From: Photobacterium pectinilyticum
GTDB lineage: Bacteria > Pseudomonadota > Gammaproteobacteria > Enterobacterales > Vibrionaceae
Reading direction: 5' to 3'
DNA length: 64,000 bases
Assembly (NCBI RefSeq): GCF_024357955.1
Contig: NZ_JANEYT010000010.1
Coordinates: forward strand, 1-64,000
Shown one piece after another: positions 57,831-64,000 of the stretch. The position numbers and the translations under genes were made by a program. Position 1 is the stretch's first letter. Each line of letters begins with the position of its first letter. The notes under the pieces are model-generated. The model saw only the letters and a list, made by a program, of their open reading frames with translations. It did not search any database and had not been told where the DNA came from.

Positions 57831-59366
57831 ATGAGGCTACAAGTCTTTTGTGAAGACCGACTTGGCATGACCCGAGAGCTGCTGGATATCCTTGCGAGCC
57901 GGCAGATTGACTTACGGGGCATTGAAATTGACCGGGTTGGGATCATTTATTTAAATTGCCCCGAAGTTGAATTTGAGCAGTTTAGCCAGTTGATGTCACA
58001 GATCCGCCAGTTGGATGGGGTGACTGATGTTAGAAAGATCCAGTTCATGCCAAGCGAACGTGAACACAAAGAGCTTAAAGCGTTACTGGAAGCCTTACCC
58101 GATCCGTTTTTTTCTATTAGCTTGCAGGGCAAAATCGATCTTGCCAATGACGCAGCAGAAGTCTTGCTTGGCAAACCCCGTGAGGAGATTGTCGGCGAAC
58201 ATATCCAAACTTTCGTCGGCTTTAATATCCATAACTGGCTTGAAAATGATAATGCCAGCCGCCGGAGCGAGCTGGTGGTGCAGTCAGGCCTCGACTACAT
58301 GATGGAAATCATGCCGGTCTATGTGACCGACGAAACGGAAGAACAGGTACTGGCCAGTGCGGTTATCCTGCTCAAATCCCTCTCGGAAGCCAAGATGCCA
58401 TTGGCGATGCGCCAGCTTAGTGGTGACAATGGATTCGAGCATCTTGTCGGCCAATCATCCCGTTTCAAGCAGCTGGTATCGCAGTCGAAGAAGCTGGCTA
58501 TGCTGGATGCACCATTATTGATCCAGGGTGAAACGGGGACTGGTAAAGAGATGCTGGCAAGGGCTTGTCATCAACGCTCACTGCGTCGTGATAACCCGTT
58601 CCTGCTGGTCAATTGCATGTCTATGCCAGACAACGCTGCCGAAACGGAGTTGTTCGGTATGGCGGCAACTGCGACCGAGCCGGGCAAGAAAGGTATTTTC
58701 GAACAAGCCGATGGCGGTATTGCCTTCTTGTATGAAGTCGGCGAGATGTCAGAGCACCTGCAAATCAAACTGTTGCGTTTCCTACAGGATGGGACGTTCC
58801 GTCGTGTTGGTGAAGAGCAGGAGATGAAGGTGGATGTCCGTGTTATTTGTTCGACCCAGAAGAAGCTGCCTGAACTTGTCGCGACCGGGAAATTTAGGGA
58901 AGACTTGTACTATCGCTTGAATGTATTGGCTTTGACCGTCCCGCCGCTGCGTGAAAGAACAGCGGATATTGTTCCGTTGGCCGATTTGTTCCTGAGTCAG
59001 TTTGCTCAAGAGCTGCAACAGCAGAAGCCAGCGATTTCTGCCGAAGTTGCCCAATATCTTAGCCAATATGCATGGCCGGGTAATATTCGCCAGCTGCGCA
59101 ATGTACTGTTCCGGGCCATGACCCAACTCGAAGGGACGGAAATCAAAGTCGATGATATCCAGTTGCCAGAAAACGAGTCAGCGACAGTGCTTAGCGAGGA
59201 GATCCTTGATGGCTCGCTTGACGAAATTATGAAGCGCTATGAGTCGGGTATCTTGAATAGCTTGTACCGCAGCTATCCGTCGACACGCAAACTGGCGAAA
59301 AGGCTGGGGGTTTCACATACCGCAGTCGCTAACAAGTTACGTGAATACGGGATCGGTAAGCATTAA
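57831..59366 (+). CDS. tyrR: TyrR, aromatic amino acid regulator
   Basis: 511 residues from the ATG at 57831 (MRLQVFCEDRLGMTRELLD). ACT domain (about 1-75), PAS (about 78-190), AAA+ (about 205-430), C-terminal Fis-type helix-turn-helix (TRKLAKRLGVSHTAVANKLREYG). Walker A is GETGTGKE. The usual Walker B LDE is LYE here (Tyr301, codon TAT at 58731-58733). The GAFTGA loop for sigma-54 contact is absent, as in E. coli TyrR. It controls tyrP and probably its own gene through TyrR boxes in the window. Confidence 0.95.
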   Translation: MRLQVFCEDRLGMTRELLDILASRQIDLRGIEIDRVGIIYLNCPEVEFEQFSQLMSQIRQLDGVTDVRKIQFMPSEREHKELKALLEALPDPFFSISLQGKIDLANDAAEVLLGKPREEIVGEHIQTFVGFNIHNWLENDNASRRSELVVQSGLDYMMEIMPVYVTDETEEQVLASAVILLKSLSEAKMPLAMRQLSGDNGFEHLVGQSSRFKQLVSQSKKLAMLDAPLLIQGETGTGKEMLARACHQRSLRRDNPFLLVNCMSMPDNAAETELFGMAATATEPGKKGIFEQADGGIAFLYEVGEMSEHLQIKLLRFLQDGTFRRVGEEQEMKVDVRVICSTQKKLPELVATGKFREDLYYRLNVLALTVPPLRERTADIVPLADLFLSQFAQELQQQKPAISAEVAQYLSQYAWPGNIRQLRNVLFRAMTQLEGTEIKVDDIQLPENESATVLSEEILDGSLDEIMKRYESGILNSLYRSYPSTRKLAKRLGVSHTAVANKLREYGIGKH

Positions 59367-59396
59367 GCTGATCTATCCAGTTATAATCGTTTATTC

Positions 59397-59428
59397 AAAC
59401 GCCCGATGAACATCATCGGGCGTTTTGT
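59397..59428. terminator. tyrR terminator
   Basis: AAACGCCCGATG / CATCGGGCGTTT stem-loop (59397-59425) followed by TG TTT. Confidence 0.88.
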
Positions 59429-59470
59429 TTCTACAGCCCTTGGCAAGAGCGGTTATAGGCGATAGCCTGC

Positions 59471-59950
59471 TTACTTCAACAACGTCAGCTTACCTTGTTC
59501 GAGTTCTCTGAGCTGGCAGATCAGTCCTTGCCCGTAGCGACAGCTTTGCTGGGCCTCGATTTCGGAGGCGACGCGGTGGCAAGGGATGATAATAGGGATT
59601 GGGTTGACGTTCTTGGCCATACCGATAGCGAGAAGAGCGGTGGAATGTTCAATCTGTGTGGCGATTTGTTGGTATGAGCGATGGCTGTTATAGGGGATTT
59701 CACAAATGGCTTGCCATACTTGTTGCTGGAACTCTGAGCCGGGAGGAGCTAGGGGGAGGGTAAACTGCTTTCTTTTTCCATCGAGATACTCAGCGAGCTG
59801 GGTGATGTAAGGCGCCATGAAGTCCGGGTCGTGATCCCAGTGGCTGTCTGGGGCAAATCCGCCACTGGCAATGGTCAGTTGCCGTAGTCCTTGCTCGTCT
59901 GCCAATAAATATATTTTGCCCAATTCCGTATCAAGGTGGTCGTAATACAT
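59471..59950 (-). CDS. Divergent O6-alkylguanine-DNA alkyltransferase-like protein (Ogt/MGMT family)
   Basis: 159 residues from the ATG at 59950. The active-site PCHRV is intact (Cys124) and the base-flipping Tyr is present in RSYQQIA, so it belongs to the methylated-DNA-cysteine methyltransferase family. However the arginine finger expected in the A-x-R-A-V-G segment is Leu (TALLAIG, Leu107), and the segment after PCHRV lacks the usual G-Y-x-G-G loop. It may be a low-activity repair enzyme or a sensing protein. Monocistronic, ribosome-binding site weak. Confidence 0.75.
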   Translation of the reverse strand: MYYDHLDTELGKIYLLADEQGLRQLTIASGGFAPDSHWDHDPDFMAPYITQLAEYLDGKRKQFTLPLAPPGSEFQQQVWQAICEIPYNSHRSYQQIATQIEHSTALLAIGMAKNVNPIPIIIPCHRVASEIEAQQSCRYGQGLICQLRELEQGKLTLLK

Positions 59951-60112
59951 AATCTTCACTGTGTTGGTTAGCGTCAAACGCGGCGCGGCTATCACAATGA
60001 TAGTTCAAACATACGGCCAATTCTTTGTCATGAAATAAGTTTATAGCGAAGGTGTATTCATCATCCACGGGCTGTGCTAACGTTTCAACATAGTGTAAGG
60101 CATAAGGATAAG

Positions 60113-60700
60113 GTGCTGTTGTTTCATTCGATTATCAGCCGAACAACATCAATCGATATAGGTGATGCGACGGTTAGGCTTGTTACTCCTAAAGATGTTG
60201 CGGCTATTACTGCCTATTATCAGCGAAACCGGGTTTTCCTACAGCCCTGGGAGCCGTTGCGTGAAGAAGCCTTTTTTACCGAAACAGGTTGGCAGCGACG
60301 GCTGGAACAGCTTATGCAATTGCATAAGCACAAAATGGCTTACTACTTTGTTATCCAGCAAAAAGGCAGCGATGAGATTTGTGGTGTGGTGAATTACAGC
60401 AATCTTGTCCGTCACCCTTTCCATGCTTGCCATGTCGGATATTCATTGGAGCAGGACTGCCAAGGGCAAGGGTTGATGAGTAGGGCACTGGCTGCCGCCA
60501 ATTGCTGGATGTTCGAAGATCAAGGCTTCCACCGTATTATGGCCGCGTATATGCCCCGTAATGCGAAGAGTGAGGCAGTCTTGAAAAAATGCGGTTTTGA
60601 ATTTGAAGGCAAAGCGAAAGACTACCTGCTGATTAACGGTAAGTGGGAAGATCATATCTTGACGGCCTGTATCAATAATAATTGGACGATGCCGCTGTAG
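60113..60700 (+). CDS. rimJ: RimJ-type ribosomal protein N-acetyltransferase
   Basis: 195 residues from a GTG at 60113 with AAGGATAAG just upstream; an alternative TTG at 60119 and a longer GTG start at 60074 exist. GNAT fold with the pattern of RimJ: YYQRNRVFLQPWEPLREE, ICGVVNYSNLVRHPFHACHVGYSL, GQGLMSRALAAA (acetyl-CoA loop) and CGFEFEGKAKDYLLINGKWEDH. It acetylates the N-terminal alanine of S5. Confidence 0.9.
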   Translation: MLLFHSIISRTTSIDIGDATVRLVTPKDVAAITAYYQRNRVFLQPWEPLREEAFFTETGWQRRLEQLMQLHKHKMAYYFVIQQKGSDEICGVVNYSNLVRHPFHACHVGYSLEQDCQGQGLMSRALAAANCWMFEDQGFHRIMAAYMPRNAKSEAVLKKCGFEFEGKAKDYLLINGKWEDHILTACINNNWTMPL

Positions 60701-60716
60701 TACCAATATTTTCAAA

Positions 60717-60749
60717 TAAAAAAACGGGAGCCATGTGGCTCCCGTTTTC
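60717..60749. terminator. rimJ terminator
   Basis: AAAACGGGAGCC ATGT GGCTCCCGTTTT stem-loop (60721-60748), A-run before and T-run within the stem end; usable in both directions. Confidence 0.9.
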
Positions 60750-60772
60750 GTTATGGATTATTCCGTGTGGCA

Positions 60773-60824
60773 TTATACCAACCGAGATAAATACTTGATC
60801 AACTACTTATCCAGATTGGTATTA
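60773..60824. repeat. 52-bp palindromic repeat, copy 4
   Basis: TTATACCAACCGAGATAAAT ... TTGATCAACTACTTATCCAG ... ATTGGTATTA. Its right end supplies the TAA stop codon of cydC (60822-60824, minus strand). Confidence 0.9.
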
Positions 60825-62543
60825 GATACGTTGCCAAAGCTCGGTGTATCGACCATTTTGGTTCAGCAGTGCGTGGTGCTTGCCTTGCTCGATAATTTCA
60901 CCTTCATCCATCAAACAGATATGATCCATGTGCTCCAAACCAACCAATCGGTGGGTAATGAACAGCACGGTCTTGTCTTTGGCGTGTTCCAATAGCAAAG
61001 CTATGATCTGCTGCTCAGTACGGCGGTCAAGGCCTTCGGTCGGTTCATCCATAAGTAGGATTGGTGCGTCGTGCAGCAGGGCACGGGCGATACCGATACG
61101 GCGACGTTCACCACCAGAGATCTGACGTCCGCCTTCACCAAGCCATGTATCCAGCCCTTTACCTTCCAGCAAAGCGTCTAGGCCAACGTTGGTAAGCACG
61201 TTGCAGAACTCTTCGTCAGTTCCTTGCGGTTTGGCAAGCAGCAGGTTCTCGCGCAGCGAACCGTTGAAAACATCAACACGCTGGCTAACAACAGTAATTG
61301 CTTGGCGCAGCGGCGCTTCTTGCCATTGGGGCAGCGGTACTTCATCGAGGGTGATTTGCCCCTGCTGCGGATCCCAGTTGCGGGTGATCAGCTGCAACAG
61401 GGTCGATTTACCGCAACCAGTTCGACCTAGCAGTGCGACTTTCTCGCCTTTGCCTATGGTCAATGAGATATTTTTCAGTACTGGTTCGTCACTGCCGTAA
61501 TAGGTGTAGCTGATATTCTGGAGATCCAGCGCACCCTCAACCTCTGCGGTATGGCCGTTAGGATCAAACGGTGTATCTGGGGTCGCTTCAATGATCTCAT
61601 TAAGTCGACGGGCAGATGTCAGGGTCTGCCCCAAGTACTGGAACGCGCCAGCCACGGGCATCATTAGCTCGAAGCTGGCCATGGTGGCAAAGGCGACCAT
61701 GGCTACAAACGGGTCTGGTGCTTGTCCGGCAATGCCATCAGCTGCTATCCAGGTGATCAGTACCAGTGTCCAGCCCGTTGCCGCCATCAGGATCGCATTG
61801 GCAAGGCCGGTAAGGTTGGCCATTTTCCGTTGTGCATCTAATAACGCTTGTTGCTCATTAAGGGCGGCCTGATAGTAACGCTCCTCGGCATTAAACAATA
61901 GCAACTCGGCATTGCCCTGGATCCAGTCCAGCATTTTCACCCGATAATTGGCTTTGGCCATCGTCAGGGTTTCACCGTTGGATTTACCTAGACGGTAGAA
62001 GATAACCGGCAAGATCAGCATCAGGCTGAGTAAAATGGCACCAAGGGTCAGGCCTATAGTGACATCAAACCAAGCAAGGAAGCCTGTGATAGCCAGTAAC
62101 CCAATGACACCGATAAGTAATGGATTAACCAAGCGCAGGTAGACGTGGTCCATCGCATCGACATCGGCGACCAAGCGGTTGAGCAAGTCAGCATCGCGTA
62201 GGTTGGTCTGTCGACCCGGGATCAACGGAGTCAGCTTTCGGAAAAAGAACAAACGCAAGTCAGCCAGCAGTTTGAAGGTTGCGTTGTGGCTGACCACTCG
62301 CTCGCCCCAGCGGCCCGCCGTACGGGCAATAGAGAAGCCTCGTACACCCGCACCCGGTAGCATGTAGTTGAAGGTTTCACGGGCAATGGTGAGGCCTGCA
62401 ACGGCTGAGGCCGTAATAAACCAGCCCGATAGGGTCAACAGGCTCATGGCAGCCAAAAGAGTGCCTAGGCCAAGCAACATGCCAAGTGTCATGCCGAACC
62501 AGTGTTTACGATAGAGTTTGAGGTAAGGGATTAAATCACGCAT
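60822..62543 (-). CDS. cydC: Cysteine/glutathione exporter subunit CydC
   Basis: 573 residues, the E. coli length. Six transmembrane helices then an ABC ATPase: Walker A GRTGCGKST, signature ISGGERRR, Walker B ILLMDEPT, H-loop LFITHR. CydDC exports thiols to the periplasm, needed for cytochrome bd assembly. It overlaps the end of cydD by eight bases. Its stop codon lies in repeat copy 4. Confidence 0.95.
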   Translation of the reverse strand: MRDLIPYLKLYRKHWFGMTLGMLLGLGTLLAAMSLLTLSGWFITASAVAGLTIARETFNYMLPGAGVRGFSIARTAGRWGERVVSHNATFKLLADLRLFFFRKLTPLIPGRQTNLRDADLLNRLVADVDAMDHVYLRLVNPLLIGVIGLLAITGFLAWFDVTIGLTLGAILLSLMLILPVIFYRLGKSNGETLTMAKANYRVKMLDWIQGNAELLLFNAEERYYQAALNEQQALLDAQRKMANLTGLANAILMAATGWTLVLITWIAADGIAGQAPDPFVAMVAFATMASFELMMPVAGAFQYLGQTLTSARRLNEIIEATPDTPFDPNGHTAEVEGALDLQNISYTYYGSDEPVLKNISLTIGKGEKVALLGRTGCGKSTLLQLITRNWDPQQGQITLDEVPLPQWQEAPLRQAITVVSQRVDVFNGSLRENLLLAKPQGTDEEFCNVLTNVGLDALLEGKGLDTWLGEGGRQISGGERRRIGIARALLHDAPILLMDEPTEGLDRRTEQQIIALLLEHAKDKTVLFITHRLVGLEHMDHICLMDEGEIIEQGKHHALLNQNGRYTELWQRI

Positions 62544-64000
62544 CGAGATCCCTCTTGTCAGTGTGGGCTAGCATGTCTGCAAGCAGACCTTGCTGGCGGA
62601 TGTGTTCGAAAGAACCATTTTGGACCAGTTTACCGTTTTCCATCACCAGAACGCGGTCCATTGCGGCCAGTTGATCGAGACGGTGGCTCACCATCAGAGT
62701 GGTTTGACCGCTCACTGCATTTTTCAGGCTTTCCAAGACTAAGTGTTCGCTGTTGGCGTCTAGGCTTGCCGTTGGTTCATCCAATATCCAGAAGGCACCG
62801 CTTTGCAGCATGGCCCGAGCCACGGCAATACGCTGGGCTTGGCCGACAGACAGGCCACCAGAGCGATCACCGACCTGATGGTGGTAACCTTTCTCTAGGC
62901 GCTGGATGAACTCATCAGCATTGGCTTGTTGAGAGACCTGCTTGATGTGTTCTTCGGTGGCCAATGGGTTACCCAGCGTAATGTTGTCGCGGACGGTACC
63001 GTGTAACAGTAGTGGGTTTTGGCCGACCCAGCTTATGGCCTGTCGCCACTGGCTGTGATCGAGTTCTTTGAGCTCGGTTCCGTTGATTTTCAAGCTACCG
63101 CGGTAGGGTAGGAAGCCCAACAAGGCATTGAGCAGGCTGGTTTTGCCAGCGCCGCTTGGGCCGACAAGTGCAACCTGCTCGTGCGGATGGATGGTAAAGC
63201 TCAGCGGGCCTGCCAGTACTTGGCTTTGCGGGCTCAGTACTTCCAGTTGATCGGCTGTAATCGAAATGGTCTCTGGTGATTCCAGGTTCGTTTGCCCTTG
63301 GCTCATGCCATCAGCATCGCTGTTAAGAAATTCAACAATTGACTCTGCTGCACCGATAGCCTGTGCTTTGGCATGGTAGAAAGTGCCCAGATCACGCAGT
63401 GGTTGGTAGAACTCCGGCGCCAGTACCAAAATGAACAGACCGGTAAACAGGCTGATAGGCACGCCGTAGTGACCAAAGTTGAGTTCACCGATAAACGAGA
63501 AGCCAAAGTATACTGCGGTAATGGCGACTGAGAGTGCCGAGAAAAATTCCAGCACAGCCGATGACAGGAAAGCCATTCTCAATACTTCCATGGTCCGCTT
63601 ACGCAGGACATGGGATGCAGCATGTAAGTTTTCGGCTTCAGCTTCAGCGCGATTGAATAAGCGCAGGGTCGATAAGCCTTGTAATCGGTCATAGAAGTGA
63701 CCGGACAGGCGTTGCAGTGCTTTGAAGTTTCGGCGGTTGGCATCAGCAGCCCCCAAACCAACCAGAGCCATGAACATTGGCACTAGCGGTGCGGTGATGA
63801 GGAAAATCAGGCCTGCTGCCCAGTTGAGCGGGAAGACTGCAAATAAAATCACCATAGGAACCAATACTGCGATCGACATCTGCGGAATGTAGCGGGAGAA
63901 GAAGTCTTGCATCTCTTCTACCTGCTCAAGTACCAAGCTGGCCCAGACGCCGGCAGGTTTGCCTTTGATATAGGCGGGACCCAATTGTTGCAGGCGTAGC
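62536..64000 (-). CDS. cydD: Cysteine/glutathione exporter subunit CydD, 5' part beyond window
   Basis: About 488 residues are seen, with no start codon: the frame is open to the window edge (an ORF caller would start at a TTG at 63984). ABC transporter with transmembrane domain and Walker A GPSGAGKTS, signature LSVGQAQR, Walker B WILDEPTA. Partner of CydC in thiol export. Confidence 0.94.
   Translation of the reverse strand, partial: LRLQQLGPAYIKGKPAGVWASLVLEQVEEMQDFFSRYIPQMSIAVLVPMVILFAVFPLNWAAGLIFLITAPLVPMFMALVGLGAADANRRNFKALQRLSGHFYDRLQGLSTLRLFNRAEAEAENLHAASHVLRKRTMEVLRMAFLSSAVLEFFSALSVAITAVYFGFSFIGELNFGHYGVPISLFTGLFILVLAPEFYQPLRDLGTFYHAKAQAIGAAESIVEFLNSDADGMSQGQTNLESPETISITADQLEVLSPQSQVLAGPLSFTIHPHEQVALVGPSGAGKTSLLNALLGFLPYRGSLKINGTELKELDHSQWRQAISWVGQNPLLLHGTVRDNITLGNPLATEEHIKQVSQQANADEFIQRLEKGYHHQVGDRSGGLSVGQAQRIAVARAMLQSGAFWILDEPTASLDANSEHLVLESLKNAVSGQTTLMVSHRLDQLAAMDRVLVMENGKLVQNGSFEHIRQQGLLADMLAHTDKRDLDA

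Overview
The window is core chromosome of a gammaproteobacterium of the family Vibrionaceae, most likely Photobacterium or a close relative. That is inferred from the GyrA, RpsA, TyrR, Psp and Sap protein sequences, from enterobacterial/vibrio-like gene order (sohB-yciN-topA-cysB; yfaE-nrdB-nrdA-ubiG-gyrA; serC-aroA-cmk-rpsA-ihfB-lapA-lapB-pyrF; sap-psp-ycjXF-tyrR), and from a dispersed 52-bp palindromic repeat of a kind I associate with this group. No rRNA, tRNA, CRISPR array, prophage or obvious defence island was seen.

Layout. 1-1 kb: truncated IS1182-type transposase and two hairpins. 1-4.7 kb: Tat-exported metallophosphoesterase lipoprotein, an SMR drug exporter and a LysR regulator. 4.9-9.6 kb: a binding protein-ATPase-fused permease ABC operon resembling 2-aminoethylphosphonate importers, followed by a SerB-like HAD phosphatase. 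9.8-20.4 kb: yciK, sohB, a DUF805 gene, yciN, topA, miaE, an unknown membrane protein, cysB and a methyltransferase. 20.5-25.1 kb: PAS-GGDEF-EAL protein, DUF3943 protein, tyrosine permease. 25.6-33 kb: CinA-like gene, yfaE-nrdB-nrdA (class Ia ribonucleotide reductase), a HAD phosphatase and ubiG, then a 935-bp gap with a candidate 48-residue membrane peptide. 33.5-46.7 kb: gyrA, serC, blc-like lipocalin, aroA, cmk, rpsA, ihfB, lapAB, pyrF and an MgtC/DUF4010 membrane protein. 46.8-59.4 kb: sapABCDF, pspF divergent from pspABC, ycjX-ycjF, tyrR. 59.5-64 kb: a divergent Ogt-type alkyltransferase, rimJ, and cydC-cydD (cydD runs off the window).

Regulation that can be read directly: near-identical TyrR operators lie upstream of both tyrP and tyrR; a pair of NrdR boxes and a perfect DnaA box precede nrdA; a sigma-54 promoter closely resembling that of E. 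coli pspA precedes pspA. Many genes end at strong, often bidirectional, intrinsic terminators.

Most of the window is ordinary housekeeping DNA and I saw no convincing new multi-gene system. The items most worth a second look are: TyrR with Walker-B Asp replaced by Tyr; an Ogt-like protein that keeps its catalytic Cys but lacks the arginine finger; a repeat family present in a 165-bp form and four 52-bp internally deleted forms that often supply gene stop codons; and antisense-overlapping small ORFs, each with a good ribosome-binding site, next to a hairpin that displays a perfect Shine-Dalgarno sequence in its loop.
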